From the NCBI RefSeq assembly GCF_047675955.1, contig NC_132911.1, positions 70,093,133-70,157,132 on the forward strand: a DNA stretch of 64,000 nucleotides, written 5' to 3'. A program made the translations under genes and the position numbers. The stretch is from Chlorocebus sabaeus. Taxonomy: Eukaryota; Chordata; Mammalia; Primates; Cercopithecidae. Positions 21,590 through 33,102 of this stretch are shown here, piece by piece. The notes under the pieces were generated by a model. That model saw nothing but the letters and a program-made list of their open reading frames with translations. It made no database searches and was not told where the DNA came from. Within the stretch, counting starts at the first letter, position 1; each line of letters opens with the position of its first letter.

Positions 21590-24500
21590 CAAAAACGACT
21601 CTAATCTTAAGTAGAAGGACTAAACAATAAACCAGTCACAAATAATAATTACAGCAACTTTTCAAGACATAAACAATATAATAAAATATAAAGACAAACA
21701 ACAAAAAGTTAAAAAGCAGGGGAACAAAGTGTAGAGTTTTTATTAGTTTTCCCTTTGCTTGTTTGTTTATGCAATCAGTGTTAAGTTTTCATCAGTTAAA
21801 AATAATGGGTTATAAGGTGTTATTTGCAAGCCTCATGGTAAACTCAAATTTAAAAACATACAATGGATACACAAAAAATAAAACCAAGAAATTAAATCGC
21901 ATTGCCAGAGAAAATCACTTTCACTAAGAGGAAGACAAGAAAGATGACTACAAAATAACCAGAAAACAAATATCAAAATGGCACAAGTAAGTCCCTACTT
22001 ACCAATAATTACATTAAATGTAAATGGGCTAAACTCTACAATCAAAAGATATAAAGTGGCTGAATTAATTAAAAAAAAAATGAGACCCAGTGATCTGATG
22101 TATATAAGAAACACACTTTATCTACAAAGATACATATAGGTTGAAAATAAAGGGATGGAAAAAGATATTCTTTGCTAATGGAAACCAAAAAAGAGCAGGA
22201 TACTTATATCAAACAAAATAGATTTCAAGACAAAAACTGTAAGAAGAGACAAAGAAAGTCATTATATAATGATAAAGGGGTTAATTCTGTAAGAGGATGT
22301 AACAATTATAAATATATGCACACAACACTGGAGCTGCCGAATATACATAGAACTAAAGAGAAAAATAGGTCCCAATACAATAGTAGCTGGAGACTTCAAC
22401 ACCCCACTTTCAGCATTGGGCAGATTATCCAGACAGAAAATCAACAAAGAAACATCAGATTTAATCTATACCATAGAAAAAATGGACCTAATAGATATTT
22501 ACAGAACATTTTACCCAATGGCTGCAGAATACACATGCTTCTCCTCAGCACATGGATCATTCTCAAGGATAGACCATATACGTTAGGTCACAAAACAAGC
22601 CTTAAAACATTAAAAACAAACAAACAAACAAAAAACCCTGAAATAGTATCAAGTATCTTCTCTAACCACAACTGTATAAAACTAGAAATCAGTAACAAGA
22701 ATAATTTAGGAAACTATACAAACACATGGAAATTAAACAATATGCTCCGGAATGACCAGTGGGTCAATGAAGAAATTAAGAAAGAAATTGAAAAATGTCT
22801 TGAAACAAAAGATAATGAAAACGCAACATACCAAATCTATGTGATACAGCAAAGACAGTACTAAGAGGGCAGTTTGTATCTAAAAGTGCCTATATCAAAA
22901 GTGCCTATATCAAAAAAGAAGAAAAATTTCAAATAAGTAACCTGATGATGCATCTTAAAGAACTAGAAAAGCAAGAACAACCCAAACCCAAAATTAGTAG
23001 AAGAAAAGAAATAATAAAGATCAGAGCATAAATAAATAAAATTGAAATGAAGAAGGCAATGCAAAAGATCAAGGTAACAAAAAATTGGTTATTTGAATAA
23101 ATAAACAAAATTGACAAAATGTTAACCAGACTAAATAAAAAAGAGAGAAAACTCAGATAATATCAGAGATGAAAAATGAAACATTACAATGGATACCACA
23201 AAAATTCAAAGGATCATTAGTAGCTATTATGAGCAACTATGTGCCAATAACTTGGAAAATCTAGAGGAAATGAATACATTTCTAGACATATATGACCTAT
23301 CAAAATTGAACCATGAAGAAAACCAAAATCTGATCAGATCAGTAATGAGTAATGAGATTGAAGCCATAATAAAAATCTTCTAGTAAAGGAAAGCTTGAGA
23401 CTTAATGGCATCATTTCTGAATTCTACCAAACATTTAAAGAATACCAATTCTACTCAAATTATTTTAAAAAATAGAGGATGAGGGAATACTTCTAAACTC
23501 ATTATGTGAGGCCAGTATTATGCTGATACCAATACCAGACAAAGACAAATCTAAAAAAGAAAATTATAGTCCAGTATCTCTGATGAATATCGATGCAAAA
23601 ATCCTCAACAAAAGACTAGCAAACTGAATTCAACAATGCATTAAAAAGATCATTCATCATGATCAAGTGAGATTTATCCCAGAAATGCAAGGATGGTTCA
23701 ATATACACAAATCAATAAATGCGATACACCATATCAACAGAATGAAGGACAAAAAACCATATAATCATTTTAATTGATACTGAAAAGACATTTGATAAAA
23801 TTCAACATCACTTCTCTATAAAAACTCTTAAAAATCTGGGTTTGGAAGGAACATTCCTCAACATAATCATAGCTATATGTAACAGACACAGCTAGTATCA
23901 TATTGAATGGAGAAAACCTGAAAGCCTTTCCTCTAAGATCTGGAACATGAGAAGGATGCCCACTTTCACCACTGTTATTCAACATAGTACTGGAGGTCCT
24001 GGCTGGAGCATTCAACAAAGAGAAAGAAATAAAGAGCATCCAAATTTGAAAAGAAGAAGTTAAATTATTTTTGTTTGCAGATGATACAATCTTATATTGG
24101 AAAAACCTAAAGACTCCACCAAAAAACTACTAGAACTGAAAAACAAATTCAGTAAAGTTGCAGAATACAAAAATCAACATACAAAACCCAGCAGTGTTTC
24201 TATATGCCAACAGTGAACTATCTGAAAAAACAAAATGTAGTCCTATTTACAATATCCACAAGTAAAATTAAATACCTAGGAATTAAACAAGTAAGACAAA
24301 AAACTCTATAATGAAAGCTATAAAACACTAAAGAAAGGAATTGAAGAGAACACCAAAAAATGGAAAGCAATGTCATCTTTGTGGATTGGAAGAATCAATA
24401 TTGTTAAAATGTCCACGTGACCCAAGCAATCTACAGATTCAACGCAACCCCTATCAAAATACTAATGACATTCCTCACAGAGATAGAAAAAACAATCCTA

Positions 24501-25100
24501 AAATTTATATAGAAGAACAAAAGATGCAGAATAGCCAAAGCTATTTTGACCAAAAAGAATATAAATAGAGAAATCACATTGCCTGCCTTCAAATTATACT
24601 ACAGAGCTATAGTAACCAAAACAGTACAATATTGACATAAAAACAGACAAATAGATCAATGGAATGGAATAGAGAACCCAGAAACAAATATATATATATA
24701 TACAGTGAACTCGTTTTTAATAAAAGTGCCAAGAACACATATTGGGAGAAAATCAGTCTCTTCATTAAATTGTGCTGGGAAAACTGAATATCCATATGCA
24801 GAAGAATGAATCTAGACCCCTATCTCTCATCACATACAAAAATAAAATCAAAATGGATTAAGGCTTTAAATTGAAGACCTCAATCATGAAACTGCTACAA
24901 GAAAACACAGGGTGAACTCTCTGGGACATTGGTCTAGGCAAAGGTTTCTTGAGTAATACCCCACAAGCACAGGCAACCAAACCAAAAATGGACAAATAGA
25001 ATCACATCAAGTTAAAAAGCTTCTGCACACAAAGGAAACAGTCAACAAAGTGAAGAGACAACCCACAGAATGGGAGAAGATATTTGAAACTACCCATCTG

Positions 25101-25444
25101 GGCCAGGCATGGTGACTCACGCCTGTAATCCCAGCCCTTTGGGAGGCCGAGGCGGGTGGATCACGAAGTCAGGAGATTGAGACCATCCTGGCTAACACAG
25201 TGAAACTGCATCTCTACTAAAAAATACAAAAAAAAATTAGCCAGGTGTGGTGGCAGGCACCTGTAGTCCCAGCTACTTGGGAGGCTGAGGTAGGAGAACG
25301 GCATGAACCTGGGAGGTGGAGCTTGCAGTGAGCCAAGATCTTGCCACTGCACTCCAGCCTGGATGACAGAGCGAGACTCCATCTCAAAACAAACAAACAA
25401 ACAAACAAATATATATATAAATTAATTTAAAAGAAAAAAGAAAA
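25101..25444 (+). mobile_element. AluY-like SINE in L1 ORF2
   Basis: Carries AluY-type wording (gaacggcatgaacctggga, ggtggagcttgcagtgagcc). Its tail (CAAA)n, (TA)n and A-rich runs to 25444. A 15-bp target duplication, gaaactacycatctg, lies at 25086-25100 and 25445-25459 with one difference. Probably the youngest Alu in the window. Confidence 0.93.
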
Positions 25445-25547
25445 GAAACTACTCATCTGATAAGAGATTAATAACCAGAATATATAAGGAACTCAAACAA
25501 CTCAATGGGAAAAATATCTAATAATCCAATTAAAAATGGGCAATAGA

Positions 25548-25837
25548 GACTGGGTGTGGTGGCTCATGCCTGTAATCTCAGCACTTTGGGAGGCTGAGGT
25601 GGACAGATCACTTGAGGCCAGGAGTTCGAGACCAGCCTGGCCAACATAATGAAACCCCATCTCTACTAAAAATACAAACATTGCCGGGCATGGTGGTGCA
25701 CACCTGTAATCCCAGCTACTTGGGAGTCTGATACATTAGAATTGCCTGAACCTGGGAGGGGGAGGTTGCAGTGAGCCGAAATCATACCACTGCACTCCAG
25801 TCTGAGTGACAGAGCAAGACTAAAAATAAAATAAAAA
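25548..25837 (+). mobile_element. Alu SINE in L1 ORF2
   Basis: AluS-like dimer with tail AAAATAAAATAAAAATA. The L1 sequence aaaaatgggcaa before it recurs as aaaaattggcaa after it, the expected target duplication. Confidence 0.92.
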
Positions 25838-26597
25838 TAAAAATTGGCAAAAGATCTGAATAGACATTTCTCAAAAGGAGGCATACAAATGGTAAACAGG
25901 CATATGAAAAGGTGCTCAAAATCATTGATTATCAGAGAAATGCAAATCAAAACCACAATGAGATATCATCTCACCCCAGTTAAAATGGCTTATATCCAAA
26001 AGACAGGCAATAACAAACGGTGGCCAGAATGTGGAGAACAGAGAATCCTCATACACTGTTGGTGGGAGAGTAAATTAGTACAATCACTTCAAAGAACAGT
26101 TTGGAGGTTCCTCCAGAAATTAAAAATAGAGCTACCATACAACCCAGAATCTCACTGCTGGGTCTGTACTCAAAATGAAGGAAATCAGTATATCAAAGAG
26201 ATACCTGGGCTCTCACGTTTGTTTCAGCACTTTTCACAATAGCCAAGGTTTGGAAGCAACCTAAATGTCCATGAAGAGATGAATGGAAAAGAAAATTGGT
26301 ACATACACACAATGAAGTACTATTCAGCCATTAAAAAGAATGCAATCCTGTCATTTGCAACAACATGGATTGAACTGGAGGTCATTATGTTAAGTGAAAT
26401 CAGCCAGGCACAGACAGACAAACATTGCATGTTCTCACCTATTTTGGGGAGCTAAAAATGAAAACAATTGAATCCCCGGAGCTAGAGAGTAGAAGAATGG
26501 TTACCAGAGGCTAGGAAAGGTATTGGAGGTGGGCTGGGGAGGAAGTGGGGATGGTTAATGGGTACAGAAAAATAGAAAGAATGAGTATGACCGAATG

Positions 26598-26890
26598 TTT
26601 TTTTCCTTTGAGATGGAGTCTCACTCTGTTGCTCAGGCTGGAGTGCAGTGGCACGATCCCAGCTTACTGCAACATCCACCTCCCGAGTTCAAGTGATTCT
26701 CCTGACTCAGCCTCCCGAGTAGCAGAATTACTGGCACCTGCCACCACACTCAGCTAATTTTTGTATTTTTAGTAGAGATGAGGTTTCTCCATGTTGACCA
26801 GTCTGGTCTCAAACTCCTGACCTCAGGTGATCCACTTACCTCGGCCTCCCAAAGTGCTGGGATTGCAGGCGTGAGCCACTGTGCCTGGTC
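26598..26890 (-). mobile_element. Alu SINE in the L1 3' UTR
   Basis: Reverse full-length Alu splitting the L1 3' UTR, which resumes with aggacctagtatttgatag at 26891. Confidence 0.92.
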
Positions 26891-27140
26891 AGGACCTAGT
26901 ATTTGATAGCACAACAGGGTAACTATAGTCAATAATAATTTAGTCATACATTTAAAAATAACTAAAAGAATATAATTGGATGTTTGTAACAGAAAGTATA
27001 AATGTTTGAGAGGATGGATATCCCATTTTTAACCATGATGTAATTATTACATATTGCATGCTTGTATCAAAAGTATCTCATGTACCCTATAAATATATGT
27101 CTATTCTGTACCCACAAAAATTAAAAAATTAAAAAAAAAT

Positions 27141-27641
27141 TGGAGAACTCTTCTTCCTTATCAGTTCATTAATGCTTTTACAAAGATGTTTTATCTTTTA
27201 TCCAGGACTGTCCACTGTTTTCAGCATACAGCCACCATATTATCAGAAATGGAATTTTGCTGTCATTTTTTATGACAAATGAGGATTTTTATCTCTCTTA
27301 CACTCTTTTTCTCTCCTCCCTTCATCCTCTTGATATTATATAGCATATTTTTGCCTGTTCTATATTCAGTGTTTCCTGTTTTGACTATGAAAATATTATT
27401 CAATGTAGAACCAAAAAATGTACTGTGATTACCTTTCCTTTCCCATTTTTCCTGCAGTCGTTAGAACTTTTCTTAATTTTCTTAGTTTTCTTTGAATACA
27501 TGGTGTTAAACGAAGCTAAATTTGGCCTAAGGATGCCTCTATACTCTAGTCCTTATGTAATGAACTGCAACCTAGTTTATTACTTAAACTAACTGAAAGT
27601 CTAACTTAGGAGTATACTTTTGTGACAAACAGCTGTCTCAG
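27141..27641. other. AT-rich sequence, origin unclear
   Basis: No gene-like frame. From about 27510 (gaagctaaatttggcctaag, ccttatgtaatgaactgcaa) the wording reminds me of a dispersed mammalian repeat, but I cannot name the family. Confidence 0.4.
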
Positions 27642-27722
27642 TCAATTACAGCAGCTGAGCTTCAATCATCAATTACAGCAGCTGAGCTTCAATCGTCAAT
27701 TACGGCAGCTGAGCTTTAATCA
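27642..27722 (+). repeat. 27-bp minisatellite, three units
   Basis: Units at 27642, 27669 and 27696, each beginning tcaattacrgcagctgagct. The first two differ at one base, the third at a few. Each unit contains the palindrome CAGCTG (PvuII site/E-box). Confidence 0.95.
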
Positions 27723-27746
27723 CTGGTGGTTAAAAAGGCCAAGCAT

Positions 27747-28051
27747 GGCCGGGCTTGGTGGCTCACGCCTATAATCCCAGCACTTTGGGAGGCTGAGGTG
27801 GGTAGATCACTTGAGACCAGGAGTTTGAGGCCAGCCTAGCCAACATGGTGGAAACCTCTCTTTACTAAAAATATAAAAATTAGCTGGGCATGGTGGCACG
27901 CACCTGTATTCCCAGCTACTTGGGGACTGAGGCACAAGAATTACTTGAACCAAGGAGGTGGAGGTTGCAGTGAGCTGAGATTGCACCACTGCACTCCAGC
28001 CTGGGCGACAGAGTGAGACTCTGTCAAAAAAGAAAAACAAACAAAAAGAAA
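27747..28051 (+). mobile_element. Alu SINE, left partner of an inverted pair
   Basis: Full dimer with tail AAAAAAGAAAAACAAACAAAAAG. It faces the reverse Alu starting 18 bases downstream. Confidence 0.93.
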
Positions 28052-28069
28052 ACTTGTCTAAAGTTTTCC

Positions 28070-28369
28070 TTTTTTTTTTTTTTTTTTTTGAGATGGAGTC
28101 TTGCCCTGTCACCCAGGCTGGAGTGCAGTGGCACTATCTCGGCTCACTGCAACCTCTGCGTCCAGAGTTCAAGCGATTCTCCTTCCTCAGCCTCCTGAGT
28201 AGTTGGGATTATAGGCCCAGGCCACCATGCCCGGCTAAGTTTTGTATTTTTAGTAAAGACAGGGTTTCACCATGTTGTTCAGGCTGGTCTCGAACTCCTG
28301 ACCTTGTGATCTGCCCGCCTCAGCCTCCCAAAGTTCTGGGATTACAGGTGTGAGCCACCAAGCCCAGCC
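28070..28369 (-). mobile_element. Alu SINE, right partner of an inverted pair
   Basis: Reverse full-length Alu with a ~20-T tail. Target duplication gttttccttt before (from about 28063) and after (28372-28381). Confidence 0.93.
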
Positions 28370-28454
28370 AGGTTTTCCTTTTAACAATGGCCACTCCATG
28401 GTTGATTTTACTACTCTGTACTTATCCTAAATATCTTGATTGACAAATAGAAAT

Positions 28455-28939
28455 GCTGGATACAAATTATTTACCTAAAGAGTTTTGAATGCATTTATCT
28501 ATTGTCTCCTTGGTTTTAACGTTGCTATGGAAAAGCTTAATGTCATTCTGATTCCCAGTCTTTTGTGTATTTCTGCTTTTCCTCTCTGGAGGGTTTTAGA
28601 ATCCTTTTTTCTCCTAAACTTTGATAAAATGAACTTGATATGTGTATTTTTTTCAAAAATCTATTTTCCTAGGCATGTAGTCACTAATATCTAGAAATTC
28701 CTGTTCTTCAGTTTTGGACAAATTTTTTGAAGTATTTGATAACTTTTCCCCTTTATTTTCCTCTTTTCCTCCTAGAAACCTTATTAGTTAGATGTCATTC
28801 TTTTAGGGCTGGTACTTTCATGTTTTATGTTCAATCTTTATCTTGTTTTACTTTTGGTGAGATTTGTTTCGTTTTTTTTCTCACCTTTCTGTTGAATTTT
28901 TAAAATTATTTTGATATTTTTATTTTTAAGAGTATTTTC
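28455..28939 (-). mobile_element. Ancient LINE-like remnant, left part
   Basis: T-rich sequence with wording of an old LINE read in reverse: ttatctattgtctccttgg, tgtcattctgattcccagtc, ttctgcttttcctctctgga, cagttttggacaaat. It is split by the Alu at 28940-29274 and resumes at 29275. Family and strand are judged from memory only. Confidence 0.4.
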
Positions 28940-29229
28940 GGGCCAGGCACAGTGGCTCTCCCCTGCAGTTCCAGCACTCTGGGAGGACAAGGCAGGCAGA
29001 TCACGAGGTCATGAGTTTGAGACAAGCCTGGTCAACAAGGGGAAACCCTGTCTCTACTAAAAATACAAAAACCCGCCGGGTGTGGTGGCAGGTGCCTGTA
29101 ACCCCAGCTACCCAGGCGGCTGAGGCAGGAGAATTACTTGAACCCAGGAGGCGGAGGTTGCAGCGAACTGAGATGGCTCCACTGCACTCCAGCCTGGGTG
29201 ACAGAGCAAGACTCTGTCTCCAGAAAACA

Positions 29230-29272
<43 letters not shown>

Positions 29273-29274
29273 AT
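28940..29274 (+). mobile_element. Alu SINE with an (AAAT)n tail
   Basis: Full dimer. The tail is eleven AAAT units (29230-29274). Target duplication gagtattttc before (28930-28939) and after (29275-29284). Confidence 0.95.
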
Positions 29275-29405
29275 GAGTATTTTCTTTTTGTCTGTTTCTA
29301 TTGCATAGAATACAGTTTTTGTTTCAATATGCAAAATATTTTTTAATATGTCTGAAGATATTAATTACGGTTTATTTTGTTTTGGTCTCTGTCTTTTGTG
29401 TCACA
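29275..29405 (-). mobile_element. Ancient LINE-like remnant, right part
   Basis: Continuation of the sequence interrupted by the Alu; same T-rich character. Confidence 0.4.
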
Positions 29406-29494
29406 GACTATGCTCAAAGAACTGATGATATGCTATAAAGCTATTAGAAACTCCCTGTGGAGGGCTGGCATACTGATGAGCTTTATGGTAGGAT

Positions 29495-29712
29495 GGTGGT
29501 TCTCAACGAAAGGTAATTTTGTGCCTGGTGTCCGCACCCCAGGCATCTTTGACTGTCATTACTGGGCAAAGAATACTACTGGTATCTAATGAGCAGAGGT
29601 CAAGGATGTCGCTAAACATCCCACAAGGCACAGGGGAGCCCCCAACAACAAAGAATTATCTGGTCCAAAACATCAACAGTGCTCAGGCTGAGAAATTCTG
29701 CTGTAGAGGGGT
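29495..29712 (-). mobile_element. hAT-type MITE, reverse copy
   Basis: The complement of the family seen at 12200-12412: gtggttctcaac at the left edge, then ctaaacatcccacaaggcac, acaaagaattatctggtcca and aacatcaacagtgctcag. The frame at 29519-29815 is incidental. Confidence 0.72.
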
Positions 29713-30371
29713 GGCCAGCCTGCTTTCTCACTGTGGATCTCATATGTCAATAGCTAAAAGACTTTGGTGTGTGTGGTCAGTTTCAAATCTTTCAGTCCCC
29801 TGCTGGAAAATATAAACTTGGCCACTCATGTTTTGAGCTGGACAGCGGAAGGAGGCTGGCAGTGTTCTTGAGCTTTAGTATTCAGGCTTTCACCTAAAAT
29901 CCTGTTTTCACTCTAGCACTTCATGCCTCCGTTCTCTTTGTTAATATCCTCTCTGGTTCAAATTTTTCCAGAGGGGTGGTCACCAGGCTAAGAGAAATGG
30001 GAATGAGGATATGAGACTCAATTTTTCCTTTTACAGATTTTGAAATAATCTCATGGTTATTGATATCTACTTACCCTTACTTTTTACAGTGCTGATGTCT
30101 CCACTTTCTGAGCCACTCAGGGATCCTATGGGTTGATCGGCTTGCTTCCGGCTGCCATCACCTCTGCAGGCACTTAGATTTGACCTACCTCTGTTCTGCT
30201 AAGTCATTTACCATTCCTCCTCCAATTTCCCCCCAGTATAGTGTGGTTTGGGGGTTACAGATGTTTCCTAAATTCATCAGAGATGGAATGTAAGTTTCTG
30301 TTTCTTGTTCTTCTTGTGAGAAGAAGGAATTGGAAATATCTTTAAAAGGAAGCAATTGTGACTTCTATGCC
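29713..30371. other. Unassigned sequence, possibly more of the old LINE-like remnant
   Basis: No gene-like frame. Phrases such as gtattcaggctttcacctaa and atgtaagtttctgtttcttg feel like part of the same old dispersed element as 28455-29405, but this is weak. Confidence 0.3.
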
Positions 30372-30812
30372 AAATTGCAGAAACTGAATCATATTTTGCT
30401 GTATAGATAGGCCACTTTTAGTTTATCCATTTATCAGCTTATGGACATTTGGATCATTTCCACTTTTTGGGCTACAATCAATAATGCTGCTATGAACATT
30501 CATGTCAGAGTTTCACACAGACATGCTTTCAATTCTCTTGGGTATATATGTAGAAGCTGAACAGTTGGGCCATATGGTAATTCTGTTTAAACATTAAGGA
30601 ATTGTCAGACTGTTTTCCAAAGTGGTTGCACTATTTTACATTCCCACTACCAGTGTACAGAGATTTCAATTTTTCCACATCCTTGCCAACACTTGCTACC
30701 TGTATTTTTTTTTTATTATAGCCATCCTAGTGACTATGAAATGGTATCATATTGTGACTGTGACTTGCATTTTCCTGATGGCTAAGGATATAGAGAATCT
30801 TTTCATGTGAGA
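30372..30812 (-). mobile_element. L1M fragment, 3' part of ORF2 in reverse
   Basis: Classic reverse-L1 phrases: tttatccatttatcagctta, cattcatgtcagagtttc, gggccatatggtaattctg, ttttccaaagtggttgcac, acattcccactaccagtg. Mammal-wide L1M grade. Confidence 0.85.
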
Positions 30813-31369
30813 ATGGTCAAAACAACAACTGACGTGAGGGAATGGTCATATAACAACTGACAAAAGTACAATTGAAAAATATTTCATTGTGTCCCAATTT
30901 TGTATATCACATATGTATGAGTTTTTAATATATACATTTTATGTATTAAAAGAGAAAAAACAGAAAGAAAATAAGCAAAGTCTTAACAATTAATCTCTTC
31001 TTTTACACATTTTCTTTACCGTATATGTATTAATATAATGAAAAATAAAATGAAAATGAAATACACTCCTTTAGTATGTGCAAACTTCCAGCATCTGTGT
31101 ACTGACACACCCTCCCAGAAGACTACAGCAGTACTGGGAAAATGGCAATGTTTGGGCAAAGTTTACACAATTCACTTACGTTCTGGTAGAAGAACCAATA
31201 CATTATAATTACATTAGTTATAATAACTGGTATATTTGTATGAATTAAATAGTGGAGACCCGTATTTGGTCTACTTTTGGCACTAGGTAAGCATAATTAT
31301 ACTGCATATCCTTTCCACACTTGTCATCCTCAGTCTTGTGCCTGTCATGATGGTGGTGATCACCATGAC
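30813..31369. other. Single-copy AT-rich sequence with a short direct repeat
   Basis: gaatggtca occurs at about 30811 and 30840, each followed after a few bases by acaactgac, a small imperfect duplication. Nothing else recognised. Confidence 0.5.
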
Positions 31370-31655
31370 AATGGTAGGCATCCCTGAGTATTTACAATGT
31401 ACTAGATTCTTCTCTTATTATTTAAGAGGAATCTTTGCAATCTAATGAGGTAGAGACCGTTATTATATTTATTTCATACATGAGGAAATTGAGGCAACTT
31501 GCCTGTTTAAACTAGAATTGTGTCTAGAAACCAGTAACAGAAAACCTGAGGAACATAGGCTTAAACTTTTAGGATTGGCATTTCTTACGCCACACAGCTC
31601 AAGGCCACAGAGCTGGTATATGGTGCAGATTTGTGCTCTTAACCTCTCTAGTGAT
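31370..31655 (-). mobile_element. MIR SINE, possibly interrupted
   Basis: Reverse MIR core (aatctttgcaatctaatgag, gaccgttattata, acatgaggaaattgaggcaa) followed, after about 80 unaligned bases, by cagctcaaggccacagagctgg and gtgctcttaacc. The gap may be a small insertion. Confidence 0.65.
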
Positions 31656-32458
31656 CTGCCTGCAGGTATTCAGAGGTTTTATTTAGAGTGTATTAATGGG
31701 TTGGTGTAACATTTTGTCATAAGTATGGCTTTTAGAATTGGGGTCACAGAGCCCCGTGGAGAATTTGAGAGGAATTCATGATCCAAGGGATGACATTCAG
31801 AGGGCTTGAGAGCTGTGGTCTGAGAAACATCTAAAAAGAATGCATACTCAATCATGCAATAAAGGGATTAGTTTAATTCCACCAGGGTTAAGAAGGGAGG
31901 GAAAAGGTGGTTTGTAGAATTCCATCCACCAAAATCAAGCTATAACTGCGAAAAAAATAAGGTGAAGGTGAAACAAACCCAGGGAATAGGTGTTATGAAA
32001 CTGAGCCCATCTGAAGAATGTAGTCTTAGATTGTTTCTCGCCACAGCTGTTCCCTTTGTAAGCATGTATGCTTAGGGCTTCTATCCTGCCTTGAATATGT
32101 AATTGATAATCAACCATCTCGTGGTCATAGTCACGGTCAGCACAATCTTATGAATTGCCTGGGATGTTACAACTCCACCTCTGTCCAGAATGGTGTCTTC
32201 TCAACTATATGGAGTTTTAGATAAATTTAAGTATAATAAAATAACCAACCCACAAATAATATTTTTGTGTAAAGTTCAAGAATAGGTAAGCATTGGGAGT
32301 AATCTCCTATACTTTTTATTTAAAGTATAATCCTTAAGGAGAAGCTGACAGATTACCTCTGTGATTTTGGTTTTGCCTACATTACTAATTTCAGACATAA
32401 TTCTAAGTTGATAGGCATAAGAATTTGGCTAATATTATGAATAGTTTTTAATAATGGG
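31656..32458. other. Single-copy sequence
   Basis: No repeat or gene-like frame recognised in about 800 bp. Confidence 0.55.
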
Positions 32459-32468
32459 GATATTTTCT

Positions 32469-33088
32469 TTTTTTCTTTTAAGTTTATTTTATTATACTTT
32501 AAGTTCTGGGATACAAGTGCAGAACGTGCAGGTTTGTTACATAGATACACATGTGCTATGGTGGTTTGCTGCACCTATCAACCCCACATCTAGGTTTTAA
32601 GCTACATATGCATTAGGTATTTGTCCTAATGCTCTCCTTCTCTTTTCTTCCCACCCCTGATAGGCCCCAGTGTGTGATGTTCCCCTCCCTGTGTTTTCAT
32701 TGTTCAGCTCCCATTTATGAGTGAGAACATAGTGTTTGGTTTGCTGTTCCTGTGTTAGTTTGCTGAGAATGATGGTTTCCAGCTTCATCCATGTCCCTGC
32801 AAAGGACATGAACTCACTCTTTTTTATGACTGCATAGTATTCCATGGTGTATATATGCCACATTTTCTTTATCCAGTCTATCATTGATGGGTATTTGGAT
32901 TGGTTCCAAGGCTTTGCTATTGTAAATACTACTGCAATAAACACACGTGTGCATGTGTCTTTATAGTAGAATGATTTATAATCCTTTGGCTACATACCCA
33001 GTAATGGGATTGCTGGGTCAAATGGTATTTCTGGTTCTAGATCCTTGAGGAATCACCACACTGTCTTCCACACTGGCTGAACTAACAA
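32469..33088 (-). mobile_element. L1PA 3' end, 5' truncated
   Basis: Primate L1 in reverse: aaagtttattttattatact-type tail, gtgcaggtttgttacatag, then the ORF2 C-terminus. The minus frame 32597-32944 includes PSMIDWIKKMWHIYTMEYYA. About 620 bp long. Target duplication gatattttct at 32459-32468 and 33093-33102. Confidence 0.93.
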
Positions 33089-33102
33089 GGGAGATATTTT
33101 CT

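Larger units (their letters stand above)
21978..26458 (+). pseudogene. L1 ORF2 remnant (endonuclease and reverse transcriptase)
   Basis: Starts at ATG 21978 with the conserved opening, read as P-Y-L-P-I-I-T-L-N-V-N-G-L. The endonuclease part includes AGDFNTPLS-like sequence near 22390. The reverse transcriptase FADD catalytic box is at 24074-24085. The C-terminal part lies at 25844-26242. ORF2 encodes the enzyme that nicks target DNA and copies L1 RNA. Here it is split by stops, frameshifts and two Alus (25101-25444, 25548-25837), so only fragments of 60-230 codons remain open. Confidence 0.85.
17880..27140 (+). mobile_element. Near full-length L1 LINE (L1MA/old L1P grade) with six Alu insertions
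   Basis: All parts are present in order: a long 5' UTR starting with gccaagcaagatggctgaat, ORF1, linker, ORF2, and a 3' UTR ending in gtacccacaaaaattaaaaa. The 3' UTR wording (agtatttgatagcacaacag, tcatgtaccctataaatata) fits L1MA. Removing the Alus leaves about 7.6 kb. Both ORFs are broken by many stops and frameshifts, so the copy is dead. I could not find matching flanking duplications. Confidence 0.9.

Noticed and set aside
25161..25408. Protein-like frames inside Alus, as also at 3243-3497, 28013-28353 and 57228-57695
   Set aside because: These are the familiar translations of antisense Alu sequence, not genes.
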